From Ananas comosus (Eukaryota > Streptophyta > Magnoliopsida > Poales > Bromeliaceae), in the NCBI RefSeq assembly GCF_001540865.1, contig NC_033623.1:12547286-12611285 (forward strand): DNA of 64,000 bases. The letters are read 5' to 3'. Position 1 is the first letter of the stretch. Each line of letters opens with the position of its first letter. The notes beneath the pieces were generated by a model. It was not told the origin of the DNA and made no database searches. It was given only the letters and a program-made list of their open reading frames with translations. The translations under genes were made by a program, and so were the position numbers. Positions 1 to 11,438 of this stretch are shown one piece after another.

Positions 1-37
1 TTTTTTTAAAATAAGCCTTGTTTTTTCAAACTTTATT

Positions 38-304
38 GTGAAACAACCGTTATACTCTAAAAATTTAAGTTGTTAAAGAATAATGTTTAAATATTTTTAT
101 ATTTAACACTCCTCCTCACGTCTGGACTCGAGACTCTTTAATCGGCCCATGACGTGGGCTTGAATTAAATGGGAGAAAATTAATATGCTAGGAGCCTGAT
201 GTGACTCGAACTCAGGACCTCTCTCTGATATTATGTGAAACAATTGTTATACTCTAAAAACTTAAGCTGTTAGAGAATGATGTTTAAATATTTTTATATT
301 TAAC
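38..304. repeat. Dispersed repeat with two 70-bp direct copies
   Basis: GTGAAACAACCGTTATACTC at 38 and a close copy at 235 each run to ATATTTTTATATTTAAC (ends 107 and 304), flanking about 130 bp. Related sequence recurs at 41748-41892. It looks like part of a retroelement end, but no coding region or primer site supports a class. Confidence 0.55.
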
Positions 305-449
305 ATTTACAAACTTTGTGATCTCCTATAATGTACACCAATATTATAAGCCTTGTTTTTCCAAAATATTGCTGTACATGTAAAGTTTGTACGTGCACAA
401 CATCAGGCTTATAGCCTCGAGTGATCGTTGAAGGGGCACAGCTCAATCA

Positions 450-452
<3 letters not shown>

Positions 453-487
<35 letters not shown>
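453..487. repeat. (AT)n microsatellite
   Basis: Pure AT dinucleotide run of about 35 bp. The rest of 305-905 is AT-rich spacer in which I see no gene. Confidence 0.85.
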
Positions 488-490
<3 letters not shown>

Positions 491-907
491 TGATATGGAT
501 GAAACTTTGTTTAGGTTCATTAAAAAAGGCTCATGAGGAACTCAGAAGAACAATAATACTGGGAACACACGAACACACGCGTCACGCGAGCGCACACTAA
601 TATTTGATGGCAAGGTGAGATATCACGCACCTCTTGAAAGTGAAATACCAAATCTCCTTTAACAAGGAGTTCGAAATACTGTAACCCTTCGTTCGAAAAT
701 CAAGTAAAATCCTTTGGAAATTATCATATTAAAAAATATTAAAAGATTGATAAAATTTATCTTCAAAGTTTGGTTATTAGCTAGGTGACCATGTTGTAGA
801 ATTTTAATTCATGTTGGATTGCAACATTAGTAAAACTCTCCTTGAAATCACTACAACAATTTTATTCTGTTCCATCTATTGAGTTGTATTAAAAATTAAT
901 TAAAAGG

Positions 908-1262
908 TAAACTTCAAATACCACCTCTATGATTTCGTACTTTCTTACTTAATACCATATGATTTAAAGTGTATCAATTTAATACTTTGTGGTTTCAATT
1001 TTTTCTTTTCATCATCTCTTTTCTTAACATTTCGTTAAATTGTATATGAAAAATTTCAGATACCCTACCTAGGTTTATCGAATATTTATTTTAGTAGCTT
1101 TTAGTTTTAACTTTGTCTCTGATTTAACGAAAAAATTTAATGAAGGGGATAATAAAAGGAGAGAGAAAAATAAACCACGGGGTACTAAATTGATACACTT
1201 TAAACTACAGAATACTAAAATAAAAAAGGATGAAACTACAGGAATAGTATTTGAAGCTTTTC
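908..1262. mobile_element. Mutator-like inverted-repeat MITE, copy 1
   Basis: Starts AACTTCAAATACCACC and ends GTATTTGAAGCTTTT, with inner inverted arms carrying the motif family 'TTTGTGGTTT ... AAACCACGGGGTACTA'. Relatives at 16.07, 28.48, 42.1 and 55.06 kb share the arms and the centre (TTTCGTTAAAT / ATTTAACGA). Confidence 0.65.
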
Positions 1263-1488
1263 CAAAATTAAATTGTTATGAGATAGAGATATTTTTTATT
1301 GTAATTATTTAAGCTTTTGTCATTTTGTGATAATAATATAATTATATTGGTTAGCCATTTATTATCTTGCATGTAACTTCCACTTGTATCTCGGCAACAC
1401 ATTTCCATTTTCTACAACTGTTCTACGACATTACTGATACAGAGGACTTAACTTGCTTTACATACAATTCACGATGAGGTACCAACTG

Positions 1489-1650
1489 TTTCTATCCTAA
1501 GTGGTAAATATCCTAAGTGGTAAAGGATTTAATAGTTAGTATTCTAGATCTTAAGTTCAAATTTTAGTTAATTCACATTTTCAGCTAAATTTATTTTTTT
1601 CAAAAAAATAAACAAAGCGTGTAACATATTATTTTTTTCTTAAAAAAAAA
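1489..1650 (+). mobile_element. SINE, degenerate copy
   Basis: Contains the family order: AAGTGGTAAAGGATTTAATAG (A-box region), TTCAAATTTTAGTTAATTCA (B-box region), CATTTTCAGCTAAATTTATT, AAATAAACAAAGCGTGTAAC, then poly(A). Diverged from the better copies at 58.9 and 59.2 kb. Confidence 0.6.
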
Positions 1651-2489
1651 ATCACAATATATAAGATGGGCAGTTGTCATGATCAAAAAGGACCACCAAT
1701 CAATACATTATCAAAAAGGACTAATCAAATTCGGTCATACTACGAAGGATAAATTGTTTTGGAATCAACGAAAAACTTTTTATTTGTGCAACAAAATTAA
1801 TTAGTTTCCACCCTTGTCACCCCTTAATTATGTTGATATATTTATAAATGTGAGTATTAAAAAAGTTTAAAAGCGGATTGCGTTAGACGAGGGGATTATA
1901 TGTTGAAAAATCGAGATTAAAGTTTCTATACTCCTTAAGAATCATAAAGATTTCTAATTAATTACGCCTATTTATATTTAGACAACCTTCGATTAAACTG
2001 GTCAATTATGATAATTGGCAAAACAGAATGCATTTCTTTTATTTCTCTTGTACATCGGTATACAAAATTAATACAACTGAAAAAGAGAAAAAGCGACAAT
2101 TATTATTTCTCTACTTTTCTCATCTTCAAGGTATTTCTCCAAAACAATGTCGGTCATGCATCATACATAAGCCTTTTTTGGTATTTCATCGAGCATTTGA
2201 CACGCACACAAGTAATGTGCAAATTACCTTTGACATTTCATCGAATACTTAGCACGCGTACATGAACAATACAGCATGCTCAAGTTTCCTTTGACATTCT
2301 GTGATATGCACACCATTTTTTTGGCATTTCATCGAACGTATAGTACCCGCATATAAACAACGCACTATGCACAAATTCTTTTTGGCATTTTGTCTAGCAC
2401 TTGGCATGTGCACATAAATTATCCATCATGCACAACTTATTTTTGACAAAAGCCAATTCAAAATAGCGGCAATCAATAATTTGATTGGA
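1651..2489. other. Spacer, part of the far 3' flank of ADC-A
   Basis: AT-rich, no supported gene. Sequence at about 1690-1840 (AAAAAGGACTAATCAAATTC, CACCCTTGTCACCCCTTAAT) resembles 31730-31880 in the flank of copy B, marking one edge of the segmental duplication. At 2130-2450 the phrase 'TTTGACATTTCATCGAA' recurs several times as a loose tandem repeat. Confidence 0.5.
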
Positions 2490-3300
2490 GCTTTCCGTTG
2501 GCGACTAAGCGTCGAACGGATAGTCATCGTCGTTGTCGTCGTCTACCGCTGACGGCTAAGCGTCAAGCGGATGATCATCGGATCGTTGTTGTCGCCTACC
2601 GCCGACGACTGAGTGTCGAGCGGATCGTCGTCGGTGTTGTTGTCGCCTACCGCCAACGGCTGAGCGTCGAGCGGATCGTCGTCGGTGTTGTTGTCGCCTA
2701 CCGCCAACGGCTGAGCGTCGAGCGGATCGTCGTCGTCGTTGTTATCGCCTACCGCCGACGGCTGAGCGTCAAGCGGATGATCGTCATCGTCGTCGTTGTT
2801 GTCGCCTACCGCCGATGGCTAAGCGTCGAGCGGATCGTCGTCGTCGTTGTTGTCGCCTACCACCGGCGGCTGAGCGTCAAGCGGATGATCATCGGCGTTG
2901 TCGTTGTTGTCGCCTACCGCCGGTGGCTAAGTGTCGAACGGATCGTCGTCATCGTTGTTGTCGCCTACCGCCGACAGCTGAGCGTCAAGCGGATGATCAT
3001 CATCGTCGTCGTCGTTGCCACCTTTACTGTCGACGGCGAAGTGTCAAGCGGATCGTCATCGTTGTTATTGTCGCCTACCGCCGACGGCTGAGCGTCAAGC
3101 GGATGATCATCATCGTCGTCGTCGTTGCCACCTTTACTGTCGACGGTGAAGCGTCAAGCGGATCGTCGTCGTCGTTATTGTCGCCTACCGCCGACGGCTA
3201 AGCGTCAAGCGAATCGTCGTCGTCGTTGTCGTCGCCACCTTTACCGCCGACGGCTAAGCGTCAAGCGGATCGTCGTCGTCGTCGTTGTCGGTGCAGCAAC
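2490..3300. repeat. Minisatellite of about 14 units of 51-57 bp
   Basis: GC-rich repeat with the core GCCTACCGCCGACGGCTGAG followed by CGTCAAGCGGATCGTCGTCG. Basic units are 51 bp; some carry two extra triplets (57 bp) and three carry a variant GTTGCCACCTTTACTGTCGA. Because units are multiples of three, long frames stay open in several phases (for example a 197-aa frame of VAYRRRLSVERIVV repeats). I do not regard it as a proven gene: no start context, homologue or neighbouring exon is seen. Confidence 0.85.
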
Positions 3301-3700
3301 AGTAGGCGGATGGCCACCTCCTTGGTCGATGATGACGCCACGCTAGCAAAAGAGAACGTGCACCAATCCAGGATCAACGACGACGGGGCAACAGCTGTCA
3401 GCAAAGGTGTTGGAATTGCGACGAGCGGTCGTCTTTTCTTAGTTGACGATGACCCGGCGTAGTAGAGGTTGATGACGGCATGCATAGCCCGGTGTGCATA
3501 GAAAGCTCGATATATGGAGTGCCTTGACTAGGAGAGAAGAGAAAAAAAAAAATAAAAGCGAGAGGATCTAAACCCACCTTTCTATTTGGCTCTTTTTTTT
3601 GTTAGATCCAAGTTTCTTTCCTCCTCATTTTTTTTGGTGAGTCGAATCCTCTTCTTTTTTTTTTGTTCACTTCTCTTTATATAGATAGAGGCTAGTGGAA

Positions 3701-4016
3701 GTTTATGGTGAAGAGAAGAGCAAATGATGGAGAAGTGGAGGGAATGGTGAAGTACTGGAGGGAGTGATGGAGAAGTAGAGGGAATGGAGGGAAAGTGGAG
3801 GGAATGGTAGAGAAAATGAAGGGAGTGTGGAGAAGTGGATGAAATGGTGGAGAAAGTGGAGGGAGTGATGGTGAAGTGGAGTAAACGGTGGAGAAAGTGG
3901 AGGGAGTGATGGAGAAGCTAAGGGAGTGATGGTGAAGTGAAGTAAATGGTGGAGAAAGTGGAGGGAGTGATGGAGAAGTGGAGGGAATGGTGGGAGATCG
4001 TGGAGGAGTGGATTTA
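3701..4016. repeat. Purine-rich minisatellite (GTGGAGGGAGTGATGGAGAA type)
   Basis: Irregular tandem repeat of the words GTGGAGGGAGTGATGG and AGAAGTGGAGGGAATGG, nearly all purine on the plus strand over about 300 bp. A 138-aa minus-strand frame across it is only translated repeat (Leu/His/Pro/Ser). Confidence 0.85.
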
Positions 4017-5500
4017 GGGAAGTGATCTTTTTTTTTTTTCGTGTTAACAATAAAAACAGCAATGCAGGTCGTATTAATACAATAATAGGTTTTACATCAG
4101 CATGCACGATCACTTGCATTAATTATCACGAGAACAGAGGATCGGGGGAGGCTTTATACAACTTATATAATATGAGGATAAGTCACAGGTTTACATCACA
4201 AAGGAGACAAGGGTGATTTTAACAGTAGAAATATATTTAAAAATATCAGAAATTTTTACAGGAACAACACATGAAAGTTAAACTTTGTAGAGATATATTT
4301 GTTATTCATTATATTTGTAAAAATATGTATGAAATTAATCCTTAAATAATTAAAGTCATATAAATTGAAAGATTAGACGGTTAAATCAAAATTTTGAAAG
4401 GGCCATAAACTATACCTAAATACTATAATAAATTATTTTTATAAAATTTAAGTTTAAGTAAATTTTTTTAAAAAAATAAATTATTTTTATAATAAATTAT
4501 CTTTATTAAATCATACTTTATAACAAATTATTTTAATTAAATTATTTCATAATAAATAATTATTTTTATATTATATTATATATCAAATTCAACTATTATT
4601 TTGTTTTTAACTATTCTCAATCTATTATTTCATAAACAATAATATTAATAAAAAGTAATGCTAGAAATACACCAAAAATAGATACAGGATCTACATCAGT
4701 GAAAAGTAGGATGTACACTCATCTTTTTACGTACAAGTAGTATTTTACATAAATAAAACACAATTTCATTTTTAACGTTGCAAAAGGACGTGAATGCCCT
4801 CGAGAGTTGCGGTGGCCCGTATAAAAAACTTATTATTTGATGTACAAACTAAGCTACGAAAGGTGCATGAATAAATATGGCAGGATAAAGGTACAAAGGA
4901 ATCTACTAGGAATATATGGTTACTCTTATCACATCCACTCATCACGTCACCTCTCAATTTTCATTATTCAAATAAATAAATTTTGTAAGTGACATATTAA
5001 ATAATTAAATTAAAATATTAATTGTATATATTTTTTTTTCATAAATATACCAAATAACAGACATATTTTTAATTTCTACAAAATTTAATTTTTTATTTTT
5101 ATCTTTGTATAAGTCCTAACGTTTTCAAATATAATTAACTATAAATATAATACTTAATTTTGATTAGTGAATGAGTTAAATTAATTTTTTCACCTTTCTT
5201 GTATTATTAGGTAAAATGTTTTGTGAAAAAAATATTTTTATATAATTTTAACAAATGGAAGTTTGAAAAGATATATATTTATAATAATAAAAATATAATT
5301 TTACTTTTTTACTATTATAAAATAAATCATATTATAACAATAACAAATCTAAAGAACGACTATAAATATTACTAAACTTTTACAAAAATAAAAATATAAA
5401 AAATTAGATTTTTTGTAAAATATATTAATGAAGCTGTATACAATTAATTCTATTTAAAATAATAAGATAAAATTAAAAGTACACAGTTATACACAAAGAG
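4017..5500. other. AT-rich spacer with eroded ADC flank homology
   Basis: Nothing coding. TAGGTTTTACATCAGCATGC at about 4087 recurs at 31930 in the flank of copy B, and the block at about 4870-4950 resembles 32130-32250. The remainder is very AT-rich. Confidence 0.5.
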
Positions 5501-5732
5501 GGACAAAATTTGCTGGGCAGCGTGCCCAAACTAATTAGTTTGGGCACGCTTCGGATGGGCGCCGCGAACACATCAGCCGCTCTCGCGGCGCCATCACAAC
5601 CATTGAAAAAAAAAAAAAAAAAGAGTTGGCCCTTTTTTAGAAAGAGAGAAAGATAGGGGGAAGAGAGCGCTGCCGATCCGGCGGCGCGCCCAAACAAATT
5701 AGTTTGGGCACGCTGCCCAGCAAATTTTTGTT
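5501..5732. mobile_element. Non-autonomous element with palindromic ends
   Basis: Left end GGACAAAATTTGCTGGGCAG and right end CTGCCCAGCAAATTTTTGTT form terminal inverted repeats. Each end also contains a palindrome around GCCCAAACTAATTAGTTTGG. The interior is GC-rich with a poly(A) run. A short minus-strand frame across it is not considered a gene. A collapsed relative lies at 6567-6636. Confidence 0.7.
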
Positions 5733-5837
5733 CGTAATTATAGCAAAGAAGACTTCTTTATAGTACTTCTGATCAATATTTTCGGAGAATTAAAATGATT
5801 ATGATTTTTTTTATTTGTATTAAAAAATTAAATGCTA

Positions 5838-5989
5838 TCGGCCGTTTTTAGTACAAGTGGCAAAATGTTTAATGATTAATATTTGAAATTTCAAGTTTGA
5901 AGACTAGTTGTTTTGCATTTTTAATTAAATTTATTTTTTTAAAAAATAAACGAAACGGATCGCATATATATTTCTTTAAAAAAAAAATC
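5838..5989 (+). mobile_element. SINE with 8-bp target duplication
   Basis: tRNA-derived SINE copy (TAGTACAAGTGGCAAAATG; AAATAAACGAAACGGATCGC; poly(A) tail). AAATGCTA at 5830-5837 is repeated at 5990-5997. Confidence 0.7.
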
Positions 5990-6566
5990 AAATGCTAGTC
6001 CACTTAAAATTGAAAATTCTATTAAAAAAACAGATTGCTATTTTTTTTCAATAACTAAAGATTTTAAATAGATAATTCAATTATTTCCGGCAATTAATAT
6101 AAGAGCGAAAGGCCCGAAGTTCAAATATTTTTGTCTCACTGCATCCAATATTTTTGTCCCAATGCTTTTTGGTATTTTCAAATATACACTTCTAATATCA
6201 TCAATATTTTCTTATTTGTCCTTAAGTTAAGAACAAAAGTAATATTTTAATTTTTTTAACTGTAATAGATATTTAACTCACGTTTAACTCAAATTAATTT
6301 AACGGAGGTAACTGTAGGAATGTTTTAGAATAACGAATGAATATATGATAGGCATTTTAAAAAAAAAATTAAAAAAAATAAAATATTTCGAAATTTTTGA
6401 AGGATATATAAGTAATTATTCTAATTTTAAAATATCCATCTCCAAGTTGTTTGTCTTTTACCTTTGCGCCAAAATTGATGAGCAATAAAAGTTACAGGAG
6501 GAGGGCAAAGGAAGTGACTCTTTGCCAGGAATTGATGTTCGTACATGACACACTCTGCTCTTTGTG

Positions 6567-6636
6567 GGACAAAAATTTGCTGGGCAGCGTGCCCAAACTA
6601 ATTTGTTTGGGCACGCTGCCCAGCAAATTTTTGTCC
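6567..6636. repeat. 70-bp near-perfect palindrome (solo hairpin element)
   Basis: Arms 6567-6598 and 6605-6636, 32 bp each without mismatch, separated by six bases. The arms match the terminal repeats of the element at 5501-5732, so this looks like the two ends of that family joined without an interior. Confidence 0.85.
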
Positions 6637-6639
6637 TAC

Positions 6640-8254
6640 AATTACTAAATCAAAAGTCTTTATTATTCAAAAGTATAAGAGTTGAATTTTTTCTAGCACA
6701 TTTCAGCATGAAATCATTTTATGTCTTGTTTAAATCTTTTGTTATTTCACATGACATAATATAATTACTCCCAAATACAGGATATATGTATTATTATACA
6801 TGACATAATATACCAGATTGATCTATCTCGTACTTTCAAATATATTCTGTATGGTTAACACCGTAAACTCCTTTATCTTTTTCGATGTTTATGGAACCTG
6901 GCATTAACCATCTCTTTTTTAAAAAGAAGCTCTCAATATAATTCTTTGTTTTTTAAGAAAAAGATATCATGCTATCTGCTTTATTCATTAAAAATATAAA
7001 TTAAATAACAAAAGTGAGGTAAAGAGACCTCGAAAAAAAAAGAAAAAGAAAAAAAGAAAACTTTTCTTTCTTGCTCTCAATATAATTCTTGCTATCAATT
7101 AACTATTGGTTGGCCACAAAACTTTTCGTTCTTGTATTTGGATATGTCAAAAATGAAGCAGTTGGAGCTTGGTTTTCTTGTTCCAATAAAGAAAGTTATT
7201 TCCTTTAATTCCGGTACTTACTTCCACATATTATACAATGAGAAATGCTAGTAGCTGTATATTTTACACCTTTATATACCGAACAAAGACTTAGATAATT
7301 TTCCTTTGAAATTTACTATTAAAAAAGAGTGTTGAAACTACTAGGAATAAAAAGATGTCTGAAAATTTTATTTCTATTCATCATATTACTAAGAATGTGG
7401 TATTTCTGTATTTGGTTCTCACGGTCATATTATTTAGTCATATTATTTAAATTTTCAAAAAATATATAATTAATTTAGTTATTTCTTTAATTAATTTTAG
7501 ATAATGCTACAAAAAAATTCCAATATCTTTTTAGAAAAAAAGGGAGACAGAATATAGGTTAGAGAGAGAGAGCATAATTAAAGAAATAAGAAGAGAAATG
7601 GAATCGAGATTAGAAGGAGTGAGAGAGTTGAGATTTTAGAAAAAGAGGGAGAGAGAGAGTTAGTTTAGAAAGAAAAAAAGAGTTGAAGTTTAGAGAGAAA
7701 TATGAGGTTAGAGTGAAAAGAAAAATAATACCAACTAACTAGTCTGCTGGTAGGGAGAAAGAAAAAAGTTAGATATATTATGATTATCCCAATCTATTAA
7801 TATAAGTATACCCACTCTCCTTCAAGAGAATAAGATTTGTACTTTAGGATGAATCTCATTCCTAAGTAAATCTAATATTACCAGTTAAATTACTTAGTGC
7901 GTTTAGTCAAACACCGTCATATTTTTTTATTTTTATTGGATTATTAGTAATCTTAAAAAAATAGCACGAACCAGGACAAGAAATTGGTCGCAGCTAAGCT
8001 TCTCCGGCCAGCTGAAAAAGAGCTTATTCTTAAAACACTTTTACGGAGAGATATATAAGAGCTTTTAGAATTTTTTTTTATTTTTCTCACTGAGCTTAAT
8101 TAGGACAAAATTATGCAATTTTTGTTACTTCGGTGTACAACATTTCTTTGGTACTGGGGGAAAAATCCGATGTCCTTCTATAACAACTATAGCTAGGAAA
8201 TCTTAGAATTAAGCTGTTTTTAATGTGTCCTTTCTTCTAGTCTATTTAATGTAT
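6640..8254. other. Spacer in the 3' flank of ADC-A with a LINE tail and a GA-rich tract
   Basis: Blocks at 6645-6785 and 6890-7250 match 32565-32710 and 32745-32945 near copy B. About 6945-7050 is the minus-strand 3' tail of a LINE (GATATCATGCTATCTGCTTT then AGAGACCTCG). A GA-rich tract covers 7555-7720. No gene seen. Confidence 0.5.
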
Positions 8255-8816
8255 ATCTTATAATTATTACAGCGGATAGACTGATTAGTCGATGGTGCCC
8301 TGTGGATCAACAATGCATTTTTTGCGCGGTGTTTTCAGAAAATTGTGACCATCTTTTCCGTGACTGTGTCTTTGTCAGATATCTTATGTTGTGCCAAGGA
8401 GGCATAGAGATGAGCGATGTAGATTTGGGGGGATGTTCGACGCCTATGGAAAAAGATATCTTGCAACCCCAATGCCGTGTTGAGAGCGAAGAGTTTAATA
8501 CGATTGGCGGCGATCTGGTGGGTCGTCTGGACCGAGCACAACAACACTATATTTTGTGCGACGCCTCCCAACGCAAACCAGGCCACAGTTCGTGTCGAGT
8601 CTTTGTCGGAGGACTGGACTGATGTTATGTAATTTACGGTAATTCCTGCAGTAGCTATGTCCTTGTGCTTTCCATTTAATTGTTTATTTTTGGCTTTTGT
8701 TTTGGTTTATTTGGTTTTTTCGGCTTTTCTAGGAGGTCCTTGCTGCTTCCACTTTATATGCTTAGTTCATCACGTTTAATGAATGAAACAGGTAGTTTGC
8801 TAATTATTTCTCAAAA
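8255..8816 (+). mobile_element. LINE 3' fragment with zinc-binding reverse-transcriptase tail remnant
   Basis: Encodes CIFCAVFSENCDHLFRDC, the Cys/His pattern (C-x2-C ... H-x4-C) found after the reverse transcriptase in plant LINEs (zf-RVT). It then degenerates and ends AATGAAACAGGTAGTTTGC followed by TTTCTC and A residues, the 3' tail seen in the other LINE and SINE copies. The 5' part is missing and frames are broken, so this is a dead fragment. The left limit is approximate. Confidence 0.75.
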
Positions 8817-9738
8817 AACACAAATCAATTAATGGCCACTTTTAGAAAATCTTTTTTACAGGAGGCAAATACTCTTGTAAAATTTTAAAACATCATACAT
8901 ATTCATATCTCTTAAAGGTTTGAAATTTCATCAATACCCTTTCAAATTTCATAAATTATTGGGAGTGCTGTCACTGTCATCGTCAGTTCATTTTTGTTAA
9001 ACTTTATACGGTATGGTGACAATTTTGCCCCTAATTATTGGTGGGTAAAAGTGTTTGGAGACCCTCACATATAGATCATTTTAAAATAGACCGCTTCAAT
9101 ATTTTTTTTAATTAAGAACTCTTTTAAGTTTTTAAGTTTTTTGATTTGGGATTTTGTAGCAAAATTTTTTACAATTGATATCTATCACTCATGAAATATT
9201 AACAAAATTTTAATTTTGCTAATAAAAATCACTCAATGACGGAAAAATGTTAGAGGGTGTAAACACACACACCAAATAAAATAAAATAAAATAAAAACAA
9301 AAACAAGAAGGTCTTTCAAAATGGCCTATATATAGGTTAGCTGGATTTTATACACTAATACATTAAAAAGTGATGATATAAGTCATGTAATCAAGATCAA
9401 GTGTACAGATCTTATTCTAAATTGTTTAAAAAAATTTTTAAACAAAAACCTACCAAGGATTGTTTAGTTAAAGAAAATTTTAATATAAAGAATTAAAAAT
9501 TTGAAAAATAATTTGAATGATGTTCAAAAACAAAAATTCATCAAAACATATTTTAATTTTTCTTATTTTTCAATATTTGTTTGGTCTTTCCTAATTAACA
9601 AGTTGGAAAAAGTTCGAACAACTCTAAGGTCAATGACCGTTCTAATTGAGTAGGGCGTCTCGAGAGGTGAGATCCGATGCTCACGTAGCGACAGTTCTCA
9701 CAACCTCAATAGATAATTTGGGTGCCATGACTAAATAA
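8817..9738. other. AT-rich spacer
   Basis: No gene, RNA or clear element recognised between the LINE fragment and the SINE. Confidence 0.5.
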
Positions 9739-9900
9739 TTTTTTTTTTTTTTTTTTTTAGAGAGATAGATAGTATGCTATTTATTTTATTTATTTTATTT
9801 AGAAATAAATTTAGCTGAAAATATGAATCAAGTAGGATTCGATATCGAACCTCAAGAATCAATCACCAAATTTTTACCACTTGTCGTTAGCCGATTGGTG
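9739..9900 (-). mobile_element. SINE, minus strand
   Basis: T-rich start is the reversed poly(A) tail; then AGAGATAGATAGTATGCTAT, AGAAATAAATTTAGCTGAAA, and a B-box-like GGATTCGATATCGAACCTC. Loosely similar flanks (CTAAATAATTTTTT and ATAAAGTAATTTTTT) may be an eroded target duplication. Confidence 0.7.
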
Positions 9901-9929
9901 ATAAAGTAATTTTTTATTCTGGTACTGTT

Positions 9930-11110
9930 GCACTAACCATCTCCTTTTGTTGAAGCCCTTTCCTGCCATCCATTAACTATCTGTAGGTTGTTGGTTTGAC
10001 GTAAAACTGCGAAAAAAAATTTCTCGTGAAAATTTGTTTTACTATTTTAGTGTTTGGTTTGTAGAAAAAGAAAACTAATTTTCAGTTATAGTTGTTTTGT
10101 TGAATGGTTGAAAAGAAAAGTTATATTTTATTATTATTTATTATTATTATTATTATTATATGTATCATATATATTATTTTTTATAATTTATATTAATATT
10201 AGGCTATAATTATTATTATATTTATATTTATGAATTAAATATATTAAAATTATATAATATGATAAATTGATAAGTATTTAATTAATATATATAATACTCC
10301 ATATAATACTATATAAAAATATATAATTTTTATAAATAAAAATATAAATTAGTTTTTCTTATAGTTGTTTAGTTGAAGAAAAAAAATAAAAATTTATAAA
10401 TAAAAATTATTTATATATTTTTTCTTATTTATATATTATTTATATATAAAATTATCATATTACATATATTAGTATTACAATTTATATTTATAAATAAATA
10501 TATTATATATTTATTAAGTATGTAATATAATATATAATAGTATATATTTAATACTATAAATAAATTATTATGTATTTATAAATAATATTTATTATAAATA
10601 TATTATAATAATATATTTATATTAAATAAAATATTTTATATATATATTATTATATTAATATATATATATAAAGAAGGGGGGAGAGGGAGAGGTCCACCAT
10701 GGACACCTCTCTCTCTCTCTCTGTCCACAAGGCAGGGTGTGCCTCGTGGACCGTGCGCGTGTTGCCCCCGCCCTTTCCAAACGTCGCGTTTTTTGGGGCG
10801 TAAGTTTTTGTTTTCGCTCGAAATGAGCAGAAAACGAAAACTCTTCTTTTCCTCTATATTCGTAAAATTAATTTTTCAAGAAAAATTTTTTACGGCCAAA
10901 CAAATGCAAGATTTTTAGTTTTCCACCGAAATTTTTTTTCAAGGTTGTTTTTATGATGAAACAAACAACGCACCCTTAGCCAAAAAAAATTTTCTTCCTA
11001 GTTTCTGGATTGGAAAAAAATAAAGCAGTTGGTGCACGTTTTTCTTGCTCTAATAAAGACAGTTATTAATTACCTTAAGTCTGGTGCTTTTACAGACTAT
11101 AAAAATATCT
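9930..11110. mobile_element. AT-rich DNA element (about 10.0-10.98 kb) inside an extra copy of the ADC 3' flank
   Basis: Outer pieces (9930-9990 and 10985-11100: AAAGCAGTTGGTGCACG, CTAATAAAGACAGTTATT) repeat 7090-7230. The insert has ends in the 'GTTTGGTTTG ... AAACAAACAACGCACCC' style, a very AT-rich core, and a GC-rich part near 10680-10800 resembling 16500-16600. The same family makes up 15337-16738. Confidence 0.5.
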
Positions 11111-11438
11111 CATAAAAATTTCAACAATTTATATACTAATTACCTCATGGGACACGCCCAACTAATTCATATTTACCAATATACCAAATAAATCGCCAAA
11201 CCAAATTTATAGAAGAGAATTATTCTCATTATCATAGGCATCAAGCCTACATAACAACCACACACGAACCTCTCGCCTGAGCATATATATTTTTCAGGCT
11301 TTATTTAACAACCACACGCGAACCTCTCGCATGCGCATACGATGTCGGGGCTAACATAGTAAGGCCACATTATTTAACGTACTAAATGCCACGTACGCGA
11401 CAAGTACTATACATATCGAGCGCATGCATAACGTCGGC

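Noticed and set aside
2498..3346. Overlapping long frames (197, 128, 73 aa) suggesting a repeat protein gene
   Set aside because: They are translations of the 51-bp minisatellite in different phases; no homologue, exon structure or start context supports a gene.
3703..4119. 138-aa minus-strand frame rich in Leu, His and Pro
   Set aside because: It is the complement of the purine-rich minisatellite.
8302..8622. 106-aa frame as a host gene
   Set aside because: Its Cys/His start is the post-reverse-transcriptase zinc segment of a LINE and the rest is degenerate.
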